A stretch of 64,000 bases of DNA from Taudactylus pleione (GCA_031769625.1 JAUIMM010000702.1:4520001-4584000), one strand, 5' to 3'. Positions 9,592 through 21,275 are shown, counted from the first letter of the stretch. The notes: generated from the letters alone by a model not told the origin. A program made the numbers and translations.

Positions 9592-10243
9592 CCCATTATT
9601 TAGGTTCCATTTGAAAGAATAGCTATGGATTTGGTTGGACTGTTAATGAAGTCTGCCCAGGGCCATCAATATATTCTGGTGATAATGGATTGCGCTACCA
9701 GGTACCCGGAAGCGATACCATTGCCCAATACGTCATCAAAGAGAATTAGTCCATGTCTTTAGCAGGTTGGGAATACCTAAGGAAATCCTGACTGACCAAG
9801 GTACCCCATTTATGTCAAAAATCATGAAAGGGTTATGCCGCCTGTTTAAAATTGATCAGTTAAGAATTTCTGTGTATCACCCTCAAAACGATGGGTTAGT
9901 GGAGAGGTTTAACAAAACTTTAAAACACATGCTTAGAAAAGTAGTGGACAAAGATGGTAGAGATTGGGATTACTTATTGCCTTATTTGTTGTTGGCCATA
10001 AGAGAGGATCCTCAATCCTCCACCAGATTTTCACCTTTCAATTTGTTGTACGGTAGACACCCAAGGGGATTACTAGACATTGCCAAAGAGACATGGTTGG
10101 GGCAGTCCAGTCCGTATAAAACTGTTATTGAGCATGTTTCCCAAATGCAGGAAAGAATTGCTGCTGTGGTGCCGATAGAAGAAGAGCACTTGGAACAGGC
10201 GAAACAGGCACAGCAGAGGATGTACAACCTCAATGCTCAGTAA
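9592..10243 (+). pseudogene. Gmr1-like integrase catalytic core
   Basis: The first block, MDLVGLLMKSAQGHQYILV, carries the first catalytic Asp; a frameshift near 9735 follows. The second block has ILTDQGTPFMS (second Asp) and GLVERFNKTLKHMLR (Glu), giving the D-D-E triad. The FSPFNLLYGRHPRG block is typical of Gypsy integrases. A stop at 10241 interrupts the frame. Confidence 0.82.
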
Positions 10244-10696
10244 CGCTTCTATGCTCCTGGGGACAGAGTGTTGGTGTTGGTCCCCACAGTAGAAAATAAA
10301 TTTCTGGCTAAATGGCAAGGACCCTTTGAAATTCTAGAAAAAGTGGAGGAGGTTAATTATAAAGTTTACCAGCCTGGGAAAAGAAAGCCAGGACAGATAT
10401 ACCATGTAAATCTTATAAAACCCTGGAAGGATAGAGCAGCTCTGTCAGCCGCCCCAGCCCCTCCAGTAAACCCAGGGCCCTTGGTTACCGAAGTGACAGT
10501 AGCTAAAACCCTGTCGGCAATTCAACAGCAGGAAGTTAAGGAATTTCTTATCAGAAATAGGGTGCTGTTTTCAAATATACCAGGGAAAACCACAGTCATT
10601 AAACATGACATAATCACTGACCCAGGGGTTAAGATTAACTTAAAGCCCAATAGGTTACGAGAAGCCCAAAGAGAATCAGTATCTAAAGAAATTTAA
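10244..10696 (+). pseudogene. Integrase C-terminal GPY/F-like domain and start of reverse transcriptase
   Basis: FLAKWQGPFEILEKVEEVNYKV through YHVNLIKPWKDR is the GPY/F-type integrase tail. After a Pro/Ala linker the same frame continues as HDIITDPGVKINLKPNRL, the usual lead-in to a Gypsy reverse transcriptase. The continuous reading links integrase upstream of RT. Confidence 0.78.
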
Positions 10697-11408
10697 AAAA
10701 TGTTGGAATTGGGTGTACTTGAAGAATCACATAGTGAGTGGTAAAGACCCATTGTGCTTATTCCAAGGTGTGCGTTTCTGCAACGATTTCCCGAAAATTG
10801 AACAGTGTGTCAAAATTCGATGCCTACTCAATGCCTAGGGTGGATGAACTAATAGCAAGACTAGGAATGGCCAGGTATTTAACCTCTCTAGACTTAACCA
10901 AAGGTATAGGCAAGTGCCATTAACTGAGAATGCCAAAGAAAAGACAGCCTTTTCTGCACCAGAAGGGTTGTTCCAATACAAGATGTTGCCCTTTGGGTTA
11001 CATGGGACACTGGCTACCTTTCAAAGGATGATGGAATGAATTCTAAGGCCCCATAGACAATATGCTACTGCTTATCTAGATGATGTGGTCATTCATAGTC
11101 CTGATTGGCAGTCTCACTTGCCCAGGGTACAAACAGTGTTGGACTACATCTATAAGGCTGGATTGACACCCAACCCCAAAAAATGTTGCCTAGTGATGGA
11201 AGAAGTAAAGTATATTGGATACACCATTGGCAGAGTTTTGATAAAGCCACAGCTTAATAAAATTGAGGCAATACAAAACTGGCCACGACCCCTGAATAAG
11301 AAGCAGGTGAGAGCATTCTTAGGGATTACTGGGTATTATAGGAGGTTTATACCCAATTTTGCCACCATTGCAGTCCCACTGACTGAACTTACCAAAGGCA
11401 AACAGTAA
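10697..11408 (+). pseudogene. Gmr1-like reverse transcriptase
   Basis: Recognisable blocks are YSMPRVDELIARLG, TSLDLTKG, FQYKMLPFGLHG and AYLDDVVIHS, with the catalytic YLDD at about 11073-11084, then LGITGYYRRFIPNFA. Internal stops and at least two frameshifts are present. Confidence 0.82.
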
Positions 11409-11411
11409 GTC

Positions 11412-11770
11412 ATGGTTAAATGGAGTCCTGAAGCAGAGGAGGCTTTTCAGGAGTTAAAAATTGCATTGTGTACCCAACCAGTTCTGATGACCCCTGATTT
11501 TGACAGGGAGTTTGTTGTGCAAATTGATGCATCAGATGTAGGTACAGGAGCGATTCTGTCCCAGAGCAAAGAAGGTGAAGAACACCCTATTTGTTACTTA
11601 AGCAGGTAATTGAATGTACATGAGAGAAACTATGCTACGGTTGAGAAAGAAGCATTGGCCATAAAGTGGGCATTAGAAACTCTCAGGTACTACTTGATGG
11701 GAAAGAAGTTCAGGCTGATCACTGACCATGCCCCCTTTGAAATGGATGTCAGAGAACAAAGAGAGCAATG
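11412..11770 (+). pseudogene. Gmr1-like RNase H
   Basis: FVVQIDASDVGTGAILSQ, NYATVEKEALAIKWALETLR and FRLITDHAPFEM match the Gypsy RNase H with its acidic residues. A stop at about 11608 splits it. The reading after 11770 degenerates before the 3' LTR. Confidence 0.8.
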
Positions 11771-11929
11771 GGAGAATAACAAGGTGGTTCTTGGCATTGC
11801 AAAACTTTTAAGTTTTCAGTCGAACACAGGCCAGGAAGCCAGCTGGCCAATACAGATGCTTTGTCACGTGTTTATTGTTTGGGGGTTGCAGTTGCTTCAC
11901 CCTACAGGTCGAAACAAAGGGGTGGGATA

Positions 11930-12526
11930 TGTGATAGAAGCACTGGAGAAGTCTGGGATGGCATATATGTGTGTCCCAGATTCCTTTCATATGTGTTTTT
12001 TAAAAAAAAACAGGAAAAGTCTGTTATGCCAAACAGACCAGAAGTGAGCTTTTGGTAAAAGCCGGATAAAGGGTCCTGGGGGTGTGGATGTGAGAAGAGA
12101 GAGAGGGCTCCATTGACAGGCCATTTCAGGTGTTGGGCCTTTCAATCTGAGAGCAGGCTGATTAGTAGTTGCACCTGCAAGTGGTTCATTTAGCTGTGTT
12201 AAGGTTTTGGTTGAGTGTCTCACATACACTGGGAGAACAAACACTGAGGTTTGGTCAGAGACACTGTGGTATTTGAAAGTGCTGTGTTTGTGGTAAGGCA
12301 GTAGGCCCTGCCACTTGTAGAGAGGGAATTACCTGTCTAGTTAGTGCCCAGACGGGCTAAGATTTATTTTTATATTTTGTTTATTTTGTTGTTTATATTG
12401 CACAATAAAACTGGTTCAGACCAGCTTGCATGAAAACCCTGGACTGGTGTGCTGTTTCCTGGCTGCTGTGTGTAAGGAGGTGTCCATCTACCCCAGGAGA
12501 GGGACCCCTACCCCAACTATATCACA
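11930..12526 (+). repeat. 3' LTR of the Gmr1-like element
   Basis: Starts TGTGATA and ends TATCACA, a 7-bp terminal inverted repeat of the TG...CA type, about 597 bp. A polypurine-like AAACAAAGGGGTGGGA lies directly upstream. AATAAA near 12401 is a plausible R-region poly(A) signal. No matching 5' LTR was recognised in the window. Confidence 0.65.
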
Positions 12527-12539
12527 AGATATATATATA

Positions 12540-12755
12540 TATATCGGCAAATACTGGATGACACTCTGGGTCTAAGCTATACTGGAAAAAAACACCTGGA
12601 GACTGGAGTACTGTGGATCAATGTTTCAGGGAACAAATCCTTTTATCAAGACAGGGTTTGTACCCTGAAGCGTTGACCCACAGTACTCCAGTCTCCAGGA
12701 GTTTTTTTCCAGCATAGCTTAGACCCAGAGTGGCATCCAGTATTTGCTGATATAT
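12540..12755. mobile_element. Inverted pair of Penelope-like terminal sequences
   Basis: Two arms of about 100 bp pair: the left begins GGCAAATACTGGATGACACT and the right ends with its near reverse complement. The centre has the stem CAGGGT...ACCCTG followed by GAAGCGTTGA, the layout seen at the Penelope-like ends at 25681 and 31566. Confidence 0.5.
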
Positions 12756-12776
12756 GTAGATATATATATATACACA

Positions 12777-14374
12777 CAGTGCATCAGGAAAGTATTCACA
12801 GCACTTCACTTTTTCCATATTTTGTTATGTTACAGCCTTATTCCAAAATTTTATAAATTCATTTTTGTCTTCAAAATTCTACACACAATACCCCATAATA
12901 ACAACATGTACAGTTTTTTTAGGTTTTTGAAAATTTCATTGAAAAAAAAATTAAGAAATCACATGTACATAAGTATTCACAGCCTTTGCCATGAAGCTCA
13001 AAATTGAGCTTAGGTGCATCCTGTTTCCACTGATCATCCTTGAGATGCTCCTGTGGTAAATTCAGTTGTTTGGACATGATTTTGAAAAGGCATACACCTG
13101 TCTGTATAAGGTTCCACACTTGAAAGTGCATGTCAGAGCACAAACCAAGCATGAAGTCCAAGGAATTGTCTGTAGACCTCCGAGATAGGATTGTCTCGAG
13201 GCACAAATCTGGGAAAGGGTACAGAAAAATATCTGCTGTTTTGAAGGTCCCAATGAGCACAGTGGCCTCCATAAATGGAAGAAGTTCGGAGACACCAGGA
13301 CTCTTCCTATAGTTTGCCAGCCATCTAAACTGAGTGATCGTGGGAGAAGGGCCCTAGTCAGGGAGGAGACCAAGAACCCGATGGTCACTCTGTCAGAGTT
13401 ACAGAATTCCTCTGTGAAGAGAGGAGAACCTTCCTGAAGGACAACCATCTCTGTAGCAATCCACCAATCTGGCCTGTATGGTAGAGTGGCCAGATGGAAG
13501 CCACTCCTTAGTAAAAAGCACATGGCAGCCTGTCTGGAGTTTGCCAAAATGCACCTGAAGGACTCTCAGACCATGAGAAACAAAATTTTCTGGTCTGATG
13601 AGACAAAGATTGAACTCTTTGGCGTCAATGCCAGGCATTATGTTTGGAGGAAATCAGGCACCTCTCATCATCAGGCCAATACCATCCCTACAGTGAAGCA
13701 TGGTGGTGGCAGCATCATGCTGTGGGGATGTTTTTCAGCAGCAGGAACTGGGAGACTAGTCAGTATAGAGGGAAATATTAATTCAGCAATGTACACTACA
13801 GAGACATCCTGAATGAAAACCTGCTCCAGAGCGCTCTTGACCTCAGACTGGGGCGACGGTTCATCTTTCAGCAGGACAACGACCCTAAGCACACAGCCAA
13901 GATATCAAAGGAGTGGCTTCAGGACAACTCTATAAATGTCCTTGAGTGGCCCAGCCAGAGCCCAGACTTGAATCCGATTGAACATCTCTGGAGAGATCTG
14001 AAACTGGCTGTGCACCGACGCTTCCCTTCCAACCTGATGGAGCTTGAGAGGTGCTGCAAAAAGGAATGGGCAAAACTGCCCAAAGATATGTGTGCCAAGC
14101 TTGTGGCATCATATTCAAAAAGACTTGAGGCTGTAATTGCTATCAAAGGTGAATCAACAAAGTTTTGAGTAAAGGCTGTGAATACTTATGTACATGTGAT
14201 TTTTTTTAATTAAATTTACAAAAATCTCAAAAAAACTTTTTACATGTTGTCATTATGGGGTATTATGTGTAGAATTTTGAGGACAAAAATTAATTTATTC
14301 CATTTTGGAATAAGGCTGTAACATAACAAAATGTGGAAAAAGTGAAGCGCTGTGAATACTTTCTGGATACACTG
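12777..14374 (+). mobile_element. Tc1/mariner-family DNA transposon, full length
   Basis: Terminal inverted repeats begin CAGTGCATCAGGAAAGTATT and end with the near reverse complement AATACTTTCTGGATACACTG. The arms extend inwards over about 180 bp. Total length, 1598 bp, is typical for Tc1. A TA flank is visible on the right; the left lies at the edge of an AT repeat. The transposase is frameshifted. Confidence 0.92.
13130..14168 (+). pseudogene. Tc1 transposase, frameshifted
   Basis: The N-terminal helix-turn-helix (ELSVDLRDRIVSRHKSGKGY) is open to about 13270, then the frame breaks. The catalytic part resumes: KIFWSDETKIELFG (first Asp), [14 protein letters not shown] (second Asp) and [15 protein letters not shown] (Glu), the DD34E triad. 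A second frameshift lies near 13800. Ends at TGA 14166-14168, so all catalytic residues survive but the reading frame does not. Confidence 0.9.
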
Positions 14375-14403
14375 TATATATGTGTATACAGTATATATAT
14401 AGA

Positions 14404-14560
14404 GAGAGAGAGAGAAAGAGAGAGATATACCAGGCATGTCTTCCCAAGAAAGAAGCAGGCGGCACTCCAACGGACTTGATAAATCATCGTTAGTGCATCT
14501 TTATTTCAGCCGATATTTCAAAGCAGGATAGGCCTTGTCATAATGGTGTTTTTATGAGAG
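14404..14560 (-). mobile_element. Penelope-like terminal fragment
   Basis: On the minus strand it reads TTATGACAAGGCCTATCCTG, a stem-like segment, TTTGAAATATCGG, and later GAGTGCCGCCTGC. The GAGTGCCGCCTGC end is shared with the element at 31485-32278, and nearly with 25681-25775. Confidence 0.4.
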
Positions 14561-14621
14561 AGAGATATACAATGGTGATTGTCAAAATGTATAAACTAAT
14601 TTTTATATATATTTTTCCTAG

Positions 14622-14909
14622 GACTACAATGAGCTGGTCTCCGAAGGAGGCTTCGTCCAGCAGGCCCAATCTCCCCCTCCCCTGAACAGCCTTCCTCCCC
14701 TGTCCCAATTTCCTCCCCTGTCCAACCTTCCTCCCCTGTCCCAACTTCCTCCCCTGTCCAAAATCCCTCCCCAGCCCAGACTCTCTCCCCAACCCAGACT
14801 CCTACCCCAGCCCAGTCCTCCTCCTCTGACTCAAATATGGCTGGTTTCTCAAGCCCAGGGATGTCCAGTCTGAATATTATTGTTTTGGATGTGGAACCTG
14901 TGGTTGAAG
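14622..14909 (+). pseudogene. Pro/Ser-rich exon remnant
   Basis: A good acceptor, ATTTTTCCTAG, precedes it and GAAG/GTACAT ends it in phase 1. It codes repeated SSPVP/SSPVQ units, then DSNMAGFSSPGMSSLNIIVL. One frame change is needed near 14690: the 5' third is open in a different frame. Its phase joins exactly to the exon at 15642. The style resembles the minus-strand microexon array at 0.5-2.8 kb, but no direct sequence match is claimed. Confidence 0.4.
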
Positions 14910-15641
14910 GTACATGATAAAGAAGACATAATTTCCAAATGATGTAGAGGTAAAGTTTGTATTTGCAGCACTTAAATTATAAAAAGTATGGTGAAGATAG
15001 ACACTTACCTGGTCTTTCTTAGGGCCTAACTCAGAGAAGGACGGATTTATGTAGCCAAACACAAGCAGCTGTGCAAATCCATCCAGATGCAAATGCAAAA
15101 GGAGGTGTCAGACACCTCATTGCTCCATCTGTGTGATCCCATCACTGCAATCAAGGCTGCAGCCTGAGATCACCATTATAACAATTGCAAACATCTATCG
15201 GTATTAATTTACATTTGCCCAGGCTGCAGTAGGTAAATTTTTCTCCAGCCTGGGTGGTGCCTGGTCACGCAAGAGTCCAGGATTCTACCTCCATTGAAAA
15301 CCTGCACTCCATTGAAAACTCAATTGAAAACATAAATATACCCCCAAGTGTCATCTGTGTGCTTCTGCACCATTTAGCATACACAACAAGTTTCATGCAT
15401 GCAGGGGGCATGCAGATCCAAGGGGCAATGCCGATGACAATGAGCAGGAGCGCTTATCATCTGCCACATAGCCAGTACACACTGGGAATATGTTGTCCAA
15501 TCAGCTAGATTGTAAAAAAAATAACATAAGGTGGGTTGCCAGCATTCGACTGTGCTGTTTTTTATTTCATATTTTAATCTAATCTTATGTAATTGTTTGC
15601 ATTTGTACATAAAGTGTCAGAAATATTTTTATCATTTTCAG

Positions 15642-15735
15642 ATGCAGAACAAGAGAGGGATGATGATGTGCTCAGGAGGGAGCTGGACCTCCTGAGCATG
15701 TATATTATAGGCCTCATGGGTGATTGTGTGACCAG
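15642..15735 (+). pseudogene. Leu-rich terminal exon remnant cut by a MITE
   Basis: The acceptor TTTATCATTTTCAG is strong. Joined in phase to the exon ending at 14909 it reads EDAEQERDDDVLRRELDLLS, then MYIIGLMGDCV, an acidic segment followed by a probable coiled coil. A Harbinger-like MITE starts at 15736 and interrupts the frame. Confidence 0.42.
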
Positions 15736-15860
15736 AGGGCCTGATTCAGAGCCGGACGCTCGGACCAGAGCGCTCGCTCTGAATCAGGGCCCTCCTACCT
15801 AAAAATGGAGCAGCCTCCTGGCCGCTCGCATAGCTGTGGGTGACCACCCATAACCTTGGC
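15736..15860. mobile_element. Short Harbinger-like MITE
   Basis: Carries GGGCCTGATTCAGAGC and an internal palindrome ending CTGAATCAGGGCC, then 'tagctgtgggtgaccaccca', which also occurs in the elements at 40036 and 47431. The right end is not clear. Confidence 0.5.
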
Positions 15861-16485
15861 CATGATTATGCTAAAACCTCTATTGATTGCAAAATTTTAT
15901 TGCATTTAAATATTATCAATAATTTGGAGTTGTGCACCTGAGATTTGTCTGTTTCTGTGCCTGCAATTAGTCTCATCAGGTAGCACCTCCCATTATATAT
16001 ATATTCAGGTTGTGCAGTCCAGGAATCTTTCACATAAACATCAACTTACTCAGAGTGCGCAGCTTAATCAACCAGGGAACTGCGTCTGTTGAAGCACACA
16101 CCTATTTGAAATAACACCAGCCTGCACCATCACAGTAAAAAAAAACATAAATACCTCAGCCTGTCAATCAAGCAGAGGCCTCAAAGGGGCTGCATGTGTA
16201 TACACAACACACCATGCATATAGATGAGCAGATAACCGGACCCACCCAAACTTTGAGATCTGGACCGAGATCCGAGCACGGCTTGAGGTTTCCCGCATGA
16301 CTCTGATCTCAAAACGAGGCAAAATTACATCCTCCTGCTGTCAGATTCTTCCGGGTTTTGGATTGTATAAAGGTCCCCATGATCTGCGCCATTTTCTCTC
16401 CGGCTGTAGAGAGAGAAGCTAGCAGATGTAGTCAGTCACAAAGTATGACTTAAACCTTATATCTTAAATCTTGCATTTGCTCTGT

Positions 16486-17250
16486 TCAACTTGTCCACAT
16501 ATCTGTGGTTAAGTGGACAGTGGGTACAATGGCATTTTGGAGGCCACTAATTAAGATTTTTTTTATGTCACTGTACAGGTTGGGAATTGCCTTTCTAGTG
16601 AAGTGGAATCTTGATGGGATTTGGTAGCGGGAACACAGGACCTCAATTAATTGTCTAAAACCCACTGCATTATTGGCGGATATTGGATGCACATCTAATA
16701 CCAGCATAGATGTTATGGCGTCAGTGATCCACTATGCGACTGGGTGACTGCTGTCATACTTTCTCCCCATTGCAATGGATTGTTTAACAGTCAATTGTTT
16801 TTTTTAAAGTACTACTAGTTGGTCCCCTTCTGGGATGAAAATAAACTCCCAGCAGCAGGCATAGCCCTCAAGGATTCTTCTGGGGCAAGGACTGATGTGA
16901 ATGATTTAAATTATTTTTGTAAATGCCTTCCCTCCTCCCTCATAAATTTGCTTCAGAATCAAAAAATTCAATTAAATTTACAACTAATTAAATCTTCCTT
17001 CCTGATGTGCCATGTTTTAAGTTGAACTGTCACTGCTGCTGCAATCTTTGACATGCAGTTTCTAAATGCCAAAATTGTCCAGAAATGTTTATGGACACAG
17101 GCAGCATCTCCTGCATGCCCCTTAAATTTAAAAAAAATATTCTGAACCACCAAGTTGATTTTGTGGGCAAAACTTGGGACATATTGTTCACCCATGCTCT
17201 CCCCTCCTCTCTCATAAATTTGGTTCGGAATGAAAAAATAAAATAACATT
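16486..17250 (-). pseudogene. hAT transposase fragments, rearranged
   Basis: The minus strand at 16707-16486 reads MLVLDVHPISANNAVGFRQL ... VHLTTDMWTS, and at about 17200-16970 FAHKINLVVQN. Both match the transposase at 26340-28705. However, both fragments are inverted relative to the termini of this element, while their order along the plus strand is kept, so the interior has been rearranged. Confidence 0.65.
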
Positions 17251-17269
17251 TCTTCAGGGTCCTTAGGCT

Positions 17270-17405
17270 CCACAGGGAGACCTTGGGGTGTAGGTGATGG
17301 ATCTTGAATTCGGGCACCACGCAGTTAAAAGTTTCAGCTCCCAGGATGCACTTGGTCCACTCTCCCTATACCCTGCCCCCGAGCAAGAGGCACCTCATTT
17401 TCGTT
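17270..17405. repeat. Left inverted terminal repeat of the DIRS element
   Basis: Contains GACCTTGGGGTGTAGGTGAT and TCAGCTCCCAGGATGCACTT; the reverse complement of both, nearly unchanged, is at 22712-22841. Confidence 0.85.
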
Positions 17406-18235
17406 GGTGCCCGGCCGGAGTCTGTCACCATTATGCAGAGGGCTGCTTAGACAGCCCTTAAGCTTTTTAATTTTATGATTTTTTTATCTAACTTTTTCTA
17501 CTTAGAGCGTGCAGCAGCAGACCATCTGTGGGACATCTGTGCTGCTGCTCCATCACCCCTCCGGTGCCGCAATGCCAGTACAGAACTAGGGATCTTGGTG
17601 GGCATCCCGGGGTCAGTGCTAGCCAAGGCCCCATAGGATGACCCAGACTGCAGCCAGATGCTAAGGGGACAGGTAAAGCAGATCACTGCTCACAGTGACC
17701 CACACGGTAGCCGTCATGCCTTCGGTCTCAGTGGACAGACTGAAGGTCCTGAGCATTGATGCAGGCTCTAGCCTCCACGATCCACTAGACCACCAGGGAC
17801 AACTGGTGTGGGAACCAGCATCCCGGGGTTAAATAATCAGCAAGGGGGGACAGCTTCCCCATTAAAGAGGCTCCTCATCTCAGGGTGCCCTTCCTCTGAG
17901 GTCTGGCTTCTCTGAGCTGTTCTCCTCCTCTGGCCTCGACCCCTCTGAGGTCTCTGGCATCCATTTCTCTCAGGACAATGTGTGTTCCGGTCCCCCTACA
18001 TACCTCTCCCTGGAGTCAGCATATGTAGCACTATAACCTACCAGACACTGAGTCTGTGTAGTTGAGTATAGTGCCAATTTGCAGTGTGATTTCTGTATTG
18101 TATGTGACTTATGCTAGCACTGCCTGTCTGTCTTTTTTCCTAACTGTCAGCATATATCTATACCTTTTCTCTAATTCTGCCCTAATGTAGTTTTGGTGGT
18201 CCCTATAACTCATATATACAAAAAAAGTAATATTT

Positions 18236-19825
18236 GTGAGGTCTGTCACATACTGTTGTGTGCTGCACTGTGCCTTATTTGGACAGTGGGTTCCTGCAGC
18301 TTACCCAAGCATCAGACAGGACCAGTGTATTGCTCTCCTACTAGTATCCTATATGCTCATGGTTTCATTGTACCCATTGCCATATTCTATCTCATATTAC
18401 TTTGCAGATATGTCTGACAAGGGTAATGAGCACACTTCAGCACCCATTCTGCTATCTTGCAGATTATTTGCTGCAGGTTTCAGTGAGGAGGATTTGGTTC
18501 AGGATGGGTTATGTGTGAGGTCCTCCATGCAACTCAACCCCCCCAAACACTGGTACAGGAGCCCCCTTGTGTTGCTTTTTCTCAGGACCTGGCCTCCATT
18601 GCGGGCCTCCTAGCGGTCCCGGCTGTTTTTCCCCCTATGGGGTTACTCAGCAGGGACTACCACAGATTATGCAGACTCCTCTGTCACAGCAGACTGTCAT
18701 TCCCTCACAGGGACTTCCACAGGTTATGCCTCCACCATGGGTAGATGTTTTCTCTACTTCAGTGCAGAGCCTGGCGGCTTCTTCTACTGCCCTTCAGACC
18801 ACGTTGCAGGGCAAGAAACCCATAAAGCCAGCTAAGTGTCCTGTGTTGTCATCTCAGTCCACACAGCTCTCAGAGTCTGAGATGCCATCTGACGATGGAG
18901 AGATTGCTGATGCCTCTAACCCCAAATCCCCTCAGCAAGAGGCAGAGACTAAGTTAAATATTAATATTCCTGCCTTGGTGCATGCTGTCAGGTTCATATT
19001 GGTAATAGAGGATGACGAGCCAGCCCTTCAATCCAAACACCATCTGTTTAAAGGGGTGAAGGTGACTTCAGCAGTATTCCCTCTATCAGATCAGCTAGTA
19101 GAACACATGGCTGCTGCCTGGCAATCACCTGGTAAGAGGTATCAACCTCAAAGGTGTTTGGCCTCATGTTACCCATTTCCTGGGGCTCACTGTTAAAAAT
19201 GGGAATCGCACCCTGTGTTGGATTTCCACGTTATACGTTTAATTAAAATAGCTACATTACCTATGCCTTCCATTTCTTCTTTAAAAGATCCTACAGATAG
19301 GAAAGTGGAAACTTGCCTGAAATCCATATACTCTCTTTCAGGAGCTGTTGCCCTCCCGTCCATGGCTATCTCATGGGTAGCTGTGCCGATGCAGTTGAGG
19401 ATTCCTTCCCCTCGGAAGCTCCTGAGAATCAGGTGTCATTAGTTGGCCACATTCGGGATGCGGCTGCATATATTGGTGAGGCAGCGCTGGATGCCTTTCT
19501 ACTGACCTCCAGAGTCTTGGCTGCAGCTGTGTCTGCTCGCCGTTCCCTGTGGCTGCACTCTTGGAGGGCATATGCTGAATCTAAGAAAGGCATGGAAGCC
19601 TTACCATACAATAGGGAGATCTTGTTTGGTCCAGACCTGGACAAGATTGTTGATACATCGACATCTGCATTTCTGCCTTTAGCATCTGCTCCTTCAAAGT
19701 CTCGAACCTCTTCCTTTCATCCTCAAGGAAAACCCAAGGGACAGTCTTTTCCTAGACAGCTGCCAAGAAGGTGGCCAAGCCTAAGAGACAGGCCTGGAGC
19801 ACAAGACGCCCTGCTTCCAAACTAG
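18236..19825 (+). pseudogene. DIRS gag-like region
   Basis: Overlapping open stretches in shifting frames. They include a Gln/Pro-rich segment (TPLSQQTVIPSQGLPQVMPP), an acidic Ser-rich segment (ESEMPSDDGEIADASNPKSP), and a C-terminal part with AYIGEAALDAFLLTSRVLAA and SRTSSFHPQGKPKGQSFPRQ, basic at the end. Position before the reverse transcriptase and composition fit a DIRS gag. Several frameshifts. Confidence 0.6.
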
Positions 19826-20023
19826 AGGATAAACGCTCAACCTGACAGGGCAGGCCTCTCGCTGGGGTATTCCAGAGTATGAGGCCGGCTTCTTCAGTTC
19901 ACCCAGTCCTGGGGTTAAACCACCAAGGACACTTAGGTAAGAGAAGTGGTCTCATGGGTACGTGCTCTCATTCCTCCGAAGACCTCCCCACCAGTTTTAT
20001 AGATCCAGAAAGCCATACAGTCC

Positions 20024-20811
20024 TTGCTGCAAGCAGGGGTGATTGTGCCAGTCCCGCTATCCCAGCGAGGGACTGGTTATTATTCTACTCTCTTTCTGGT
20101 GCAGAAGCCGAATGGGTCTCATCGGCCTATCCTAAACCTCAAATCCCTGAACAAATTCCTCTGGGTGCCTTGGTTCAGGATGGAAACTGTATGTTCCATC
20201 ATACTGGCTATGGAACCTGGGGATTTTATGGTATTGCTGGATATTCAGGACACATACCTACATGTTCCTATAATGCCCTCTCACCAGCGTTATCTCTGCA
20301 ACACTTCCAGTTTCGGGTGCTACCCTTTGGCCTGTCCACAGCTCCAAGGGTGTTTACCAAAGTTATGGCTATCATGGCGGCCCATCTATGGAGTCAGGGT
20401 ATCCGGCTACTACCATACATGGACGACCTCCTTCTGTTAGCTGTTTCTGCAGAAGTGCTTCGCCACCACCTGCACCTGACAATTGCTTTTCTACAGGTCC
20501 TCCCTGATCCCCTCGCAGAGGCTGGTTCATTTGGGAGCCCTTCAGGATTCTCAACAGACTTCAGAAAAGATCTCCACATTACAACTGTGCGTTCGCAGAT
20601 GCCTCCACAGTCGAAGGGTGTCAGTCCACTCAGCAATGCAAGTTCTGGGATCCATGGTGTCCACCTTCAACATGGTGGAATATGCCCAGTTTCATTCCAG
20701 GCCTCTGCAATGGCTGATCCTCTCCAGGTGGAACATATTACCCCACCGGATCAAAGCTCTCTCCGGACGTGCATCCATCTCTGTCTTGATGGCTACCGAC
20801 TACTCATTTAA
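20024..20811 (+). pseudogene. DIRS reverse transcriptase
   Basis: The first part reads VPLSQRGTGYYSTLFLVQKP, GSHRPILNLKSLNKFL and DFMVLLDIQDTYLHVPI, typical of DIRS-clade RT. After a frameshift near 20285 it continues as HFQFRVLPFGLSTAPRVFTK and IRLLPYMDDLLLL, with the catalytic Asp-Asp. Motifs survive; frame does not. Confidence 0.85.
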
Positions 20812-20885
20812 CCAAGGGTCGCCCATTTTGGATACCGGACTGGGTACTCCTAACAACAGATGCCAGTCTCTGGGGCTAGGGCACA

Positions 20886-21275
20886 GTGACTGGTCCACAC
20901 TCTTTTCAGGGCGATTGGACAGCAGTTGAAGCAACCCTTCCAATCAACATATTGGAACTTCGGGCTGTGTACAGGGCCCTCAGGTTGGCCAAGCACATAC
21001 TTCACGTAAAACCCGTGCAGATTCAGTCCAACAACAACACCACGGTGGCTTACATCAACCATCAAGGAGGCACTCGAAGTCGGGCAGCAATGACAGAAGT
21101 GTCACGCATTCTAACACGGGGAGAGTGTCACCTCCTGGTCATTTCGGCAGTGTTCATTACGGGTGTGCTCAATTGGGAAGCGGACTTTCTCAGCCATCAT
21201 GGTGTGCTTCCAGGGGAATGGTCTCTTCACCAAGAGGTGTTTCAACTCCTAGTCGACAAATGGGGCCTCCCATAG
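20886..21275 (+). pseudogene. DIRS RNase H
   Basis: INILELRAVYRALRLAKHIL, VQIQSNNNTTVAYINHQGGT and VFITGVLNWEADFLSH form the DIRS-type RNase H. The expected Asp of the second motif reads Asn in this copy (QSNNNT), a probable loss of function. Confidence 0.78.

Larger units (their letters stand above)
8771..12526 (+). mobile_element. Ty3/Gypsy-type retrotransposon with integrase before reverse transcriptase (Gmr1-like)
   Basis: The order along the plus strand is integrase zinc finger, integrase core, GPY/F-like tail, reverse transcriptase, RNase H, 3' LTR. Ordinary Ty3/Gypsy elements place integrase last; the order here matches the known Gmr1-like group of deuterostome Gypsy elements. One open frame (10268-10696) runs from the integrase tail into the start of reverse transcriptase, which argues against a later rearrangement. 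No 5' LTR or recognisable gag is seen; the left side is replaced by the tandem units. Several stops and frameshifts make it inactive. Confidence 0.8.

Noticed and set aside
9211..12526. Two overlapping Gypsy elements giving integrase before RT by chance
   Set aside because: A single open frame connects the integrase tail with the RT start, and only one 3' LTR follows RNase H.
19879..20023. Separate gene starting at 19879
   Set aside because: It is the out-of-frame lead-in to the DIRS reverse transcriptase; the family motifs begin around 20060.
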